Shown: in pieces, positions 1-7,173 of the stretch
How the letters are laid out: every line of letters starts with the position of its first letter
How positions within the stretch are numbered: the stretch's first letter is position 1
NCBI RefSeq assembly: GCF_002979975.1
Contig: NZ_PCQD01000001.1
Coordinates: 124,001-188,000, forward strand
Direction: 5' to 3'
DNA length: 64,000 nucleotides
Origin: Pseudomonas sp. MYb185
GTDB lineage: Bacteria > Pseudomonadota > Gammaproteobacteria > Pseudomonadales > Pseudomonadaceae
Translations under genes and position numbers: made by a program
The notes under the pieces: generated by a model
Seen by the model: the letters and a program-made list of their open reading frames with translations, nothing else
The model's database searches: none
Told to the model about the DNA's origin: nothing

Positions 1-272
1 TCACCGAACAGCATGGAGGCCAGCAGGCCACCGGCGGCGATGCCGGCCAGCGGGCCGAGCCAGCGGCTGGCGCCGGAGGTGGCGGCCGGGTTCTGCTGCT
101 GGTTGCGCGGCGTGGCCTGTTGTTGCGGAGTTTGCTGGCGCTGGGCTGGCTGACTCTTGTGCATCGGGGCAGCGCCGAAGCTCTTGCCGCCGCCCATGCG
201 TCGTGCTTCGGCATCGGGAACGGTCAGGCCGACCATCAGAAATACGGTAAAAAGGGGTAACAGCCAGCGCAT
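1..272 (-). CDS. Tim44-like domain protein, N-terminal part (cut by window edge)
   Basis: The frame opens with ATG at 272 and runs off the left edge, so only about 90 residues are visible. Residues 1-24 look like a signal peptide ending in PDAEA. A GGGKSFGAAP motif follows, then a Gln/Pro/Ala-rich stretch, then a hydrophobic glycine-rich segment (GPLAGIAAGGLLASMLFG). This layout matches the N-terminus of the Tim44-like proteins common in Pseudomonas, whose conserved domain would lie outside the window. The function is poorly known; a membrane or periplasmic location is inferred. The family assignment rests only on this leader. Confidence 0.7.
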   Translation of the reverse strand, partial: MRWLLPLFTVFLMVGLTVPDAEARRMGGGKSFGAAPMHKSQPAQRQQTPQQQATPRNQQQNPAATSGASRWLGPLAGIAAGGLLASMLFG

Positions 273-408
273 GGGCAGGTCTCTCCAGAATTGAAAGTCG
301 GGCGATAGTGCCAAACCTCGGCGCCGGTCGCCAGTCTTAAAATGTTTCGGTGTTTGAGGCCCGGCGTCGTGGTTGGCGCCGGTGGGTCCTTCGCCTCGAC
401 CATGCAGG

Positions 409-1239
409 TCAGGTGAGCCTGCGATCCAGCCCGAAGCGCTTGCGCAGGCGGCTATCCAGTACCGAGGCCGGTAGCCAGCGCTTCAGCCGCACCATGCTGC
501 GGGCGCCTGCGCCGATCAGTGCGGTTTCCGGGCGCAGCGGGTTCTTGATATAGCCCATCAGCTCCACGGCGAAATCCCGCGCCGAGGTGGAACTGGCCTT
601 TTGCGAAGCACGGGCGCGGGCCTGCACGGCTTTTTCCCAGGGCTTGAACCAGGAAGCCTCGCCCATGGTGATGGCGGCGCTGGCATTGTTGCCGAAGTCC
701 GAGGCGATGGCACCCGGCTGTACGGTCAGTACGCCGATTTCGAAGGGTGCCAGTTCCAGGCGCAGGGCATCGGACAGCGCATGCAGCGCCGCCTTGGAAG
801 CACAGTACACCCCGGAAAAGGGCGTGGTGGTGACCCCGGAAACGCTACCGATATTGACGATCAGGCCCCGACTTTCCCGCAGCAGCTCGGCATTGGCGCG
901 AACCAGCTCCAGGGGAGCGAAGACGTTGGTGTTGAACTGCCGGAGCAGGGTGTCACGGTCGGCATCCAGTACCGGGCCCATGGCGCCGTAGCCGGCATTG
1001 TTCACCAGCAGGTCAAGGCGCCCGGCTTCCTGGCGCAGGCGCTCACTGCAGGCGGCTACCTGCCCGGCATCGTTGACATCCAGCGTCACGGCGATGGCCC
1101 CTCGGGCCGTCAGCGGGGCCAGGGTGTCGGGGTTGCGGGCAGTGGCATAGACGGTGTAGCCCTCATCCAGGCAGACCTGGGCCAGAGCCTGGCCGATGCC
1201 GCTGGAGCAGCCGGTGATCAGTGCGACGGGGTTGCTCAT
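409..1239 (-). CDS. SDR family oxidoreductase
   Basis: A 276-residue classical short-chain dehydrogenase/reductase. The nucleotide-binding motif TGCSSGIG is at residues 9-16, NNAG near 80-83, the catalytic serine region around 132-134, and the catalytic pair Y145-x3-K149 in YCASK. A basic Arg at 35 (YATARN) just after the second strand hints at NADPH preference. The C-terminus is longer and more basic than a minimal SDR, as in the cytosolic DltE-like or retinol-dehydrogenase-like group. The substrate cannot be read from sequence. AAGGA lies 7 bases before the ATG. The next gene on the same strand starts about 35 bases upstream and may be co-transcribed. Confidence 0.9.
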   Translation of the reverse strand: MSNPVALITGCSSGIGQALAQVCLDEGYTVYATARNPDTLAPLTARGAIAVTLDVNDAGQVAACSERLRQEAGRLDLLVNNAGYGAMGPVLDADRDTLLRQFNTNVFAPLELVRANAELLRESRGLIVNIGSVSGVTTTPFSGVYCASKAALHALSDALRLELAPFEIGVLTVQPGAIASDFGNNASAAITMGEASWFKPWEKAVQARARASQKASSTSARDFAVELMGYIKNPLRPETALIGAGARSMVRLKRWLPASVLDSRLRKRFGLDRRLT

Positions 1240-1274
1240 GAAGTGATCCTTTTATCCTTGTTGTAATGGTCGAT

Positions 1275-1739
1275 TCAATCGTGGAACTCGGCACGTACCC
1301 GGTCGGCATGGTACTGCAGGTCCCCGGCGCGATAGCCGCTGCGCAGGCGCGGCACGCTGTAGCACTGCTGCCACTGTCCGGCGGCAGGCAGCGGCTGGCC
1401 GAGCTGGTAGCTGCTGTCGGCGACGTTGGTATCCAGCAGGTTGGTATTGTAGCCGGGCTGCACCGCCCGCAATTGCCAACTGATATTGCTGGCGGTGCGC
1501 TGGCTGGCATTGTGGATAGTGACTTGCAGTGGCTTGCCGAAATCGCACTGTTCGGGCGCATAGCGCACACTGATCTCCAGTTGCCGTACCTGCTTGTCAT
1601 GTTGCCACTGCCAGATGCCGACACCCGCTGCCAGCAGCAGGGTGATGGCGACAATGACGCCACTGGCCGGCAGCATGATGCGGGGAAAGCGCACCAGCAA
1701 TATCAGCCAGATCAGCAACAGGATGATGCCCAGCGGCAT
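1275..1739 (-). CDS. Small inner-membrane protein with two TM helices
   Basis: 154 residues. Residues 1-18 and about 20-44 are strongly hydrophobic and look like two membrane helices. The rest (45-154) is a soluble, Trp- and Tyr-containing domain with two cysteines that may face the periplasm. Similar Pseudomonas proteins are often labelled multidrug transporter, but nothing here supports transport. The soluble part has a beta-rich look (alternating hydrophobics, VTIHNASQRTASNISWQLR), reminiscent of a small Ig-like fold; that is inference. It lies directly upstream of the SDR gene in the same direction. Confidence 0.75.
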   Translation of the reverse strand: MPLGIILLLIWLILLVRFPRIMLPASGVIVAITLLLAAGVGIWQWQHDKQVRQLEISVRYAPEQCDFGKPLQVTIHNASQRTASNISWQLRAVQPGYNTNLLDTNVADSSYQLGQPLPAAGQWQQCYSVPRLRSGYRAGDLQYHADRVRAEFHD

Positions 1740-1795
1740 GGAGTCTCCTTGCGAAGGCGCTTATTCGATATCTTGACTGTACCAGACCCTGGTCT

Positions 1796-2593
1796 TCAGG
1801 ACACCGCCGTCACGGACCAGTCGAACAATTCACAGGTGTTATGCAGGCACTGGCGGGCCAGTTGCTCGGCCGTCTCGCCGCGCAGTTCGGCGAGCTGGGC
1901 GCAGATCTGCGGCAGGTTCTGCGGACTGTTGCGCTGGTAGGGACGGAATGCTGGTGCCATGTCCGGGCTGTCGGTCTCCAGTACCAGCGCGCTGGCTGGC
2001 AGTTGGGCAATGACCCGGTGCATGCGCTTGGCCTGGGGCCAGGTGGCGGCCCCGCCCAGGCCCAGCTTGAAGCCCAGCCGGATGTACTCGTGGGCTTCCT
2101 CGGCGCTGCCGGAAAAGGCGTGGATGATGCCGCCGCGACGCAACTTGTAGCGTTTCAGTGCGGCCACCACCGGCGCATGGGCGCGGCGTACATGCAGCAG
2201 CACCGGCAGCTCGACATCGGCGGCGATCTGCAACTGCGCCTCGAACAGTTGCTGCTGGCGCTCGCGGTCCGGCTCGTCGATGAAATAGTCGAGGCCGAAC
2301 TCGCCCACGGCGCAGCAGCGCGGGTCCCCGGCGTGTCGTTGCAGGCGTTCGCGCAGAAGCGCCAGATCCTCTGTGCGATGCTGGTCGAGAAATACCGGAT
2401 GCAGGCCGAAGGCGGCATACAGCCGCGGATCGTTCTCCACCAGGCCCCACAGGCGATCCCAGTTATCCTGGCTCACGCCCATCAGCAGCAGGCGCCGCAC
2501 ACCGAGGCGGTAGCTGTCATCCAGCACCGCTTCGCGGTCGATGTCGAAGTCGGAGAAATCCAGGTGAGTATGGGTATCGATATAGATATTCAT
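1796..2593 (-). CDS. TatD family metal-dependent hydrolase
   Basis: 265 residues, the usual size for TatD-family deoxyribonucleases with an amidohydrolase-like TIM barrel. Metal ligands are visible in order: HTHLD near residues 8-12, GEFGLDYF near 97-104, LLHVRRAH near 133, HAFSGS near 158, and ETDSPDM near 206. The family acts as Mg-dependent DNA exonucleases or 3'-phosphodiesterases; the specific paralogue (TatD, YcfH or YjjV type) is not resolved. YjjV-like is plausible because of the PYQRNSPQNLP C-terminal segment. The gene stands alone between a membrane protein and an EVE-domain gene. Confidence 0.92.
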   Translation of the reverse strand: MNIYIDTHTHLDFSDFDIDREAVLDDSYRLGVRRLLLMGVSQDNWDRLWGLVENDPRLYAAFGLHPVFLDQHRTEDLALLRERLQRHAGDPRCCAVGEFGLDYFIDEPDRERQQQLFEAQLQIAADVELPVLLHVRRAHAPVVAALKRYKLRRGGIIHAFSGSAEEAHEYIRLGFKLGLGGAATWPQAKRMHRVIAQLPASALVLETDSPDMAPAFRPYQRNSPQNLPQICAQLAELRGETAEQLARQCLHNTCELFDWSVTAVS

Positions 2594-2643
2594 GACCCTA
2601 GCATCGTCAGCGACAGGCTTGACTGCAAGCGTGGCGGTAGCGT

Positions 2644-3102
2644 TCAGCCGGCTTGTTCAAGCAGGATGCGCCACTGCTCGGCGCTCACCGGCATCACCGA
2701 CAGTCGGCTGCCGCGCTGCACCAGCGCCAGGCCCTCCAGGCCCGCCAGCGCCTTGATCTCATCCAGCGGCAGCAACCGCGGGAACTGGCGTTCGAAGATC
2801 AGGTCGACCGCCTGCCAGCGCGGCTTCTCGTGGTTGCTGCGGGCGTCGAAATAAGGCGAGTTGGGATCGAACTGGCTCGGATCGGCATAAGCGCTGGCGC
2901 TGACCCGCGCGATCCCGGCGATGCCGATATGGTGGCAGCTGGAATGGTAGATCAGCACCAGATCGTCGACTGCCATCTGCATGAGAAAGTTGCGCGCCTG
3001 GAAGTTGCGCACGCCATCCCAGCGAATCGGGGTATCCGGGGCCCGGGCAAAATCCTCGATGCCGCATTCGGAAGGTTCGGTCTTCACCAGCCAGTAGGCC
3101 AT
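2644..3102 (-). CDS. EVE domain-containing protein
   Basis: 152 residues made up entirely of one EVE (PUA-like) domain. The start MAYWLVKTEPSE, the WDGVRNFQARNFL segment at about 28-40, the LIYHSSCHHIGIAG strand and the GSRLSVMPVS ending are hallmarks of the family. EVE domains resemble YTH and ASCH domains and are thought to bind modified bases in RNA or DNA. Single-domain housekeeping members like this are widespread in gammaproteobacteria and have no proven role. In Pseudomonas the gene often sits near 6S RNA and the formyltetrahydrofolate cyclo-ligase gene; neither is present here. Confidence 0.92.
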   Translation of the reverse strand: MAYWLVKTEPSECGIEDFARAPDTPIRWDGVRNFQARNFLMQMAVDDLVLIYHSSCHHIGIAGIARVSASAYADPSQFDPNSPYFDARSNHEKPRWQAVDLIFERQFPRLLPLDEIKALAGLEGLALVQRGSRLSVMPVSAEQWRILLEQAG

Positions 3103-3202
3103 GCTGTTGTTTTCCCATTGAGCTGAAAGGTGTCATGTCATGCGCAATGATGCCTCAGGCACGAAGGCATGTGCCATCGAAGTCCCACTGGACTGTGTCA
3201 TT

Positions 3203-3242
3203 TTGTAGCGGGATGGGGAGCGGCCGGATTTTCGCGCTACAA
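3203..3242. promoter_or_regulatory. Perfect 8-bp dyad upstream of DUF1329 gene
   Basis: TTGTAGCG at 3203-3210 and CGCTACAA at 3235-3242 are exact inverted copies separated by 24 bases. They lie about 90 bases before the DUF1329 start, within the 228-base divergent gap that also serves the EVE gene. It could be an operator with two half-sites or a chance match. Confidence 0.3.
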
Positions 3243-3330
3243 TTCCGGGATTTTGACACTTTTACCGCTAATCTGATTACCGGTCGGCCTTGCCGGTGGG
3301 TAGTAGGTAATCGCTCACAAGGAGTTGTGC

Positions 3331-4668
3331 ATGTACAGGAAGTTTGGGGTTGTATTGATGGTCGCTATGGCGTGCCAGGTCCAGGCCAAGGTCGATCCTG
3401 CGCAGGCGGCCCGTCTGGGAGCCGACCTGACTCCGCTGGGGGCCGAGCGTGCCGGTAACGCCGCAGGCACCATCCCGGAATGGACCGGTGGCGTGAAACC
3501 ACCAGCCCACTATCAGCCGGGGATGCATCATCCCGATCCCTTTGCCGACGATGCGATGCTCTATCGCGTCGATAGCGCCGACCTGGACCCGCACCGTCAA
3601 CTGCTGCCAGCCGGCCTGGCCGACCTGCTGGAACGCAATCCCGAGTATTACCTGCAGATCTATCCGACCCACCGCAGTGCCGCAGCACCGCAGCGCATCT
3701 ATGACGCCACCCGTGCCAATGCCGAACATGCCGAGCTGATCGCCAATGGCAACGGCGTCGCCGGCGCGGTGGCCGGGATCCCTTTCCCGATCCCGCAGAA
3801 CGGTATGGAGATCATCTGGAACCATATCCTGCATTACAAGGGTGAGCAGAACCACTTCATCAACAACCAGGCGGTGGTGATCAATGGCAGGAGCAACCTG
3901 ATCAAGCGTGATCGCTATATCTACTACATCTACAATCGCGAGGGCATGACCCCTGAGCAGATGGACAACACCCTGCTGTACTACCGCTATCAGGTAACTG
4001 CGCCGGCCAAGCTGTCCGGTACCTCGCTGGTGGTGCAGGATCCGCTGGATCAGGTGCTGACCACCCGTCGCGCGTGGCGCTACAGCCCGAGCGATCGGCG
4101 GGTCCGCCGGCTGCCTTCGCTGGCCTATGATTCGATCCAGCCCGACACCAGCGGCCTGGCGACTGCCGACGTGGTGGATTCCTACAACGGCGCACCGGAC
4201 CGGTATGAGTGGACGTTGATCGGCAAGCAGGAAATGCTGGTGCCCTACAACAGCTATGCGGTGCATCAGCAGGGCATCGATTACGACCGGATCGTGCTGG
4301 CGAAGACGCTCAACCCCGAGTTGCTGCGCTATGAGTTGCACCGGGTATGGATCGTGGAGGCCAAGCTGCGTACCGGCTACTCTCATCCCTATCACACCCG
4401 GCGTTTCTATATCGACGAGGACAGCTGGCAGATCCTGGCGGTGGACCTGCGCAATGCCAGGGATGAGCTGGTCGGCCTGCAGGAAAGTCATCCGATCAGC
4501 TACTACGAGCTACCGATGTTCAACAGTACCCTGGAAACCCTGTATCACCTGAAAACCGGCAACTATTTCGTCGACGGCCTGGACAACAACGAGCCGATGT
4601 ATGACTTCAGCTACGAAATGTCGCCACGGGACTTCTCACCCCAGGCACTGCGTCGCGCCGGTAACTGA
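3331..4668 (+). CDS. DUF1329 domain-containing protein
   Basis: 445 residues. A signal peptide (about residues 1-19, ending CQVQA) precedes the mature start KVDPAQAARLGADLTPLGAERAGNAAGTIPEWTGG, a signature of DUF1329. The family adopts a LolB/LolA-like fold, is exported, and is often found with DUF1302 proteins and RND-type lipid exporters; a role in outer-membrane lipid handling is suspected but not proven. Here it stands alone. ATG at 3331 is chosen because GGAG at 3321-3324 sits 6 bases before it; an in-frame TTG at 3325 overlaps that site too closely. The length is typical for the family. Confidence 0.9.
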   Translation: MYRKFGVVLMVAMACQVQAKVDPAQAARLGADLTPLGAERAGNAAGTIPEWTGGVKPPAHYQPGMHHPDPFADDAMLYRVDSADLDPHRQLLPAGLADLLERNPEYYLQIYPTHRSAAAPQRIYDATRANAEHAELIANGNGVAGAVAGIPFPIPQNGMEIIWNHILHYKGEQNHFINNQAVVINGRSNLIKRDRYIYYIYNREGMTPEQMDNTLLYYRYQVTAPAKLSGTSLVVQDPLDQVLTTRRAWRYSPSDRRVRRLPSLAYDSIQPDTSGLATADVVDSYNGAPDRYEWTLIGKQEMLVPYNSYAVHQQGIDYDRIVLAKTLNPELLRYELHRVWIVEAKLRTGYSHPYHTRRFYIDEDSWQILAVDLRNARDELVGLQESHPISYYELPMFNSTLETLYHLKTGNYFVDGLDNNEPMYDFSYEMSPRDFSPQALRRAGN

Positions 4669-4685
4669 GCGCGCCACCCACCGAT

Positions 4686-4711
4686 GAGCCGCCGGGCAGC
4701 GGCTCGTTATT
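4686..4711 (+). terminator. Hairpin after DUF1329 gene
   Basis: GAGCCGC at 4686-4692 pairs with GCGGCTC at 4699-4705 and is followed by GTTATT. The T-tract is poor, so termination strength is doubtful. The hairpin also abuts the end of the convergent remnant gene. Confidence 0.45.
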
Positions 4712-4889
4712 CCTGCGCGGGATAGGGGTGCTGCTGCAGCAACCTGGCCAGATGCACGCAATTGAGCGCCAGCACCTGGGTGGTCTGGACCACCTTGTCC
4801 GGGGTGGATGCCATGCGCAGCAGCTCGCAGGAGGAGTCGGCGGGGGAGGGTTTCAGCGTGCAGTTCAGGGCCAGGGCGGTGAGTGGCAT
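4707..4889 (-). pseudogene. Internally deleted NAD(P)H-dependent flavodoxin-fold reductase remnant
   Basis: A 60-residue frame that reads like the two ends of one protein joined together. Residues 1-24 (ALALNCTLKPSPADSS) are the standard N-terminus of a flavodoxin-fold NAD(P)H-dependent FMN reductase family. Residues about 27-60 (STPDKVVQTTQVLALNCVHL followed by ARLLQQHPYP) are its standard C-terminus. The roughly 130-150 residues between them, which carry the flavin-binding core, are missing and the frame is kept. GGAG lies 7 bases before the ATG, so the fragment may still be translated. Family recognition is from memory of these end motifs. A functional microprotein is not excluded but unlikely. 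Confidence 0.7.
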
Positions 4890-4974
4890 GGGGCATCTCC
4901 GGGCAAGAGGCTTCAGAGATTTGGTCCGGTAGCCGCGCTATTGGTTCAAACTGCTTGCCGGCGGGCCGCGGCGG

Positions 4975-5517
4975 TCACCGACCTTTGCTGTCGCGCCAGC
5001 GTTCGCTGATGCTTGCGAGCCAGGCCGGGTCCAGCTGGTGCTGTTCCGGGTCCAGCCCCTCGGCCAGCATCTGCTCGCGGTGCTGGTCCATCTGCTTGAC
5101 CAGGTCGTTGATGGCGCTGGTGTTGCCGTCGAGCTGATGCATCTGCAGCAGACCCAGATGGTAGAAGCGCAGCACCTGCATGGCGGTTGCATCCCTGGCG
5201 GCTACGCCGGCATCGACCTGATGCAGGATATTGGTCACCTTCATCAGATTGCGCTTGAGTAGAAAGCCGTAGACCGCCGGTGCCATCCACGGCTGCTGCC
5301 ACAGATACAGGCGTACCAGGGCGATGGTCAGCAGCAGTCCGGCGATCACGCCGCCGACGTTCCAGCGGAAGTTGTTACCGCCGGGTTCGCCGAACATCGC
5401 CACGGACAGGGTAGCCAGCGAGATGCACAACGCTGCCAGGACGAGGCACAGGATCAGCGTGCTGCGCCGGGTCTGCTGGCGGTACTGCTCTGCGTCCATG
5501 GGCTGTATTGCGAACAT
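4975..5517 (-). CDS. DUF3087 domain-containing membrane protein
   Basis: 180 residues. Two transmembrane helices are evident at about 20-42 (LILCLVLAALCISLATLSVAM) and 52-70 (VGGVIAGLLLTIALVRLYLW). A mostly helical, His/Gln-rich cytoplasmic tail follows, ending in SERWRDSKGR. This matches DUF3087, a family of unknown function found in Pseudomonas and relatives. An internal start at Met7 (MDAEQYRQQ) is possible. It follows yfaE on the same strand after 9 bases, so it may be the last gene of an nrdB-yfaE transcript, but no functional link to ribonucleotide reduction is known. Confidence 0.8.
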   Translation of the reverse strand: MFAIQPMDAEQYRQQTRRSTLILCLVLAALCISLATLSVAMFGEPGGNNFRWNVGGVIAGLLLTIALVRLYLWQQPWMAPAVYGFLLKRNLMKVTNILHQVDAGVAARDATAMQVLRFYHLGLLQMHQLDGNTSAINDLVKQMDQHREQMLAEGLDPEQHQLDPAWLASISERWRDSKGR

Positions 5518-5526
5518 CGGCTGGCC

Positions 5527-5787
5527 TCACATTTTGCTTTTCAGCGGTACGTTGATGACGATCGGCTCCGCCGGCCGGCAGCAACAGGGCAGGATCTCAT
5601 CCCGCTTGAGGAAGGCCAGTGGCGGTTTCGGGTAGACCACGCTGCCGACCTTGAGTTTGACCCGGCAGGCGCCGCAATAGCCACTGCGGCACTGGTACTC
5701 GACATGATGACCGGTACGCTCCAGGCCCTCCAGCAGGCTCTCGTCCTCGCCCAGTTCGAAGAAGGTATCGCGGGTGAATACCTGCAC
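5527..5787 (-). CDS. yfaE: 2Fe-2S ferredoxin-like protein YfaE (class Ia RNR maintenance)
   Basis: 86 residues forming a small plant-type ferredoxin. The cluster ligands lie in CRSGYCGACRVKL (C-x4-C-x2-C, residues about 33-41) with the fourth Cys in the CCCRPAEP segment near 70. In E. coli YfaE delivers electrons and iron to regenerate the diferric tyrosyl radical cofactor of NrdB. The gene lies 2 bases downstream of nrdB on the same strand, the classic arrangement, and translation is probably coupled. Because the protein needs a [2Fe-2S] cluster, it is one of the local clients of Fe-S assembly discussed for the isc locus. Confidence 0.93.
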   Translation of the reverse strand: MQVFTRDTFFELGEDESLLEGLERTGHHVEYQCRSGYCGACRVKLKVGSVVYPKPPLAFLKRDEILPCCCRPAEPIVINVPLKSKM

Positions 5788-5789
5788 GC

Positions 5790-6932
5790 CTACAGCTCGA
5801 ACTCGCCCAGATCCTCTACCGACACCTCGGAGTCGATCTGGCCAACCAGATAGGAGCTGACCTCCACTTCCTGGGGCGCCACCTGCACGTTATCCGAGAC
5901 CAGCCAGGCATTGATCCATGGGATCGGGTTCTGCGTGGACTTGGGGAAGATCGGTTCCAGACCGACCGCACTCATCCGCAGGTTGGTGATGTATTCCACG
6001 TACTGGCTGAGGATGCTGTAGTTCAGTCCGATCATGGAGCCGTCCTTGAACAGGTACTCGGCCCACTGCTTCTCCTGCTCGGCGGCATGGCGGAACAGTT
6101 CGATACACTGCTCATGGCAGGCCTGGGCGACCTCGGCCATTTCCGGGTCATCCACGCCTTCCTGCATGATGTTGAGGATATGCTGGGTACCGGTCAGATG
6201 CAGCGCTTCATCGCGGGCGATCAGGCGGATGATCTTGGCATTGCCCTCCATCAGTCGGCGCTCGGCGAAGGCGAAGGAACAGGCGAAGCTGACATAGAAG
6301 CGGATCGCCTCCAGCACGTTGACCGACATCATGCACATGTACAGCTTCTTCTTCAGCTCGAAGCGCTCGATGGTCACGCTGCGGCCATTGAGCTGATGAG
6401 TGCCCTCGCCGAACTGGTTGTACAGGTTGCTGTACTGGATCAGCTCATCGTAGTAGTTGGAGATGTCGCCGGCCCGCTCGATGATGTGGCGGTTGCGCAC
6501 GATATCGTCGAACACCACCGCGGGATCATTGACGATATTGCGGATGATGTGGGTGTACGAGCGGCTGTGGATGGTCTCGGAAAACGACCAGGTCTCGATC
6601 CAGGTTTCCAGCTCGGGGATGGATACCAGCGGCAGGAAGGCCACGTTCGGGCTACGACCCTGGATCGAATCCAGCAGCGTCTGGTATTTCAGGTTGCCGA
6701 GAAAGATATGTTTTTCATGGTCGGGCAGGTTGCGGAAGTCGATGCGGTCCTGGGACACGTCGACTTCTTCCGGACGCCAGAAGAACGACAACTGCTTCTC
6801 GATCAGTTTCTCGAAGATCGGATACTTCTGCTGATCGTAACGGGCGACGTTGACCGGCTGGCCGAGGAACATCGGTTCGCGCATCTGGTTGTTGTCGGTC
6901 TGGGAAAAAGTGCTGTATTTCATTTTCATCAT
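5790..6932 (-). CDS. nrdB: Ribonucleoside-diphosphate reductase beta subunit NrdB
   Basis: 380 residues, a class Ia radical-generating subunit of the E. coli type (376 residues there). The radical tyrosine lies in [15 protein letters not shown], and the diiron ligands are in the [17 protein letters not shown] region and in [13 protein letters not shown]. The C-terminal peptide that docks to NrdA ([21 protein letters not shown]) is intact. Three Met codons stand near the start (6932, 6929, 6923); GAGGAG spaces best to 6929, so the true N-terminus may be one residue shorter. It lies 241 bases downstream of nrdA, a gap filled with palindromic repeats, and is followed tightly by yfaE. Confidence 0.97.
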   Translation of the reverse strand: MMKMKYSTFSQTDNNQMREPMFLGQPVNVARYDQQKYPIFEKLIEKQLSFFWRPEEVDVSQDRIDFRNLPDHEKHIFLGNLKYQTLLDSIQGRSPNVAFLPLVSIPELETWIETWSFSETIHSRSYTHIIRNIVNDPAVVFDDIVRNRHIIERAGDISNYYDELIQYSNLYNQFGEGTHQLNGRSVTIERFELKKKLYMCMMSVNVLEAIRFYVSFACSFAFAERRLMEGNAKIIRLIARDEALHLTGTQHILNIMQEGVDDPEMAEVAQACHEQCIELFRHAAEQEKQWAEYLFKDGSMIGLNYSILSQYVEYITNLRMSAVGLEPIFPKSTQNPIPWINAWLVSDNVQVAPQEVEVSSYLVGQIDSEVSVEDLGEFEL

Positions 6933-6999
6933 TGGCTCCTCAGGGAACCTGAAAGCTGGAGGTTACTGTTCTGGGAGGGAGGTGCTGGCGGCCTTCCCC

Positions 7000-7172
7000 C
7001 TCTCCCCAACCCCTCTCCCGCGAGGGGAGAGGGGCTTATGTTCTGGATCTGGGCCATGCGTGTGCGCTCCCCAGATCTTTGATCACCCTTGCGGCCGTCT
7101 CTCGCAAAGGGGCAGGCCGGCATCCGGTTTTCTCCCTCCCCCCCTCGCGGGAGAGGGCCGGGGAGCGGGGGC
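7000..7172. repeat. Palindromic C/G-rich repeats between nrdA and nrdB
   Basis: At 7010-7034 CCCCTCTCCC and GAGGGGAGAGGGG form a near-perfect 10-bp stem with a GC loop. A related, inverted copy lies at about 7129-7172 (CCCTCGCGGGAGAGGG core). Such paired elements of pyrimidine- and purine-rich arms are typical dispersed extragenic palindromes of pseudomonads. They interrupt the nrdA-nrdB transcript and could slow or protect the mRNA; that is inference. Confidence 0.65.
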
Positions 7173-7173
7173 T

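Noticed and set aside
3103-3330. 6S RNA next to the EVE-domain gene, as in some Pseudomonas
   Set aside because: No long central-bubble hairpin; the region is a divergent promoter gap and the usual neighbours (zapA, cyclo-ligase gene) are absent.
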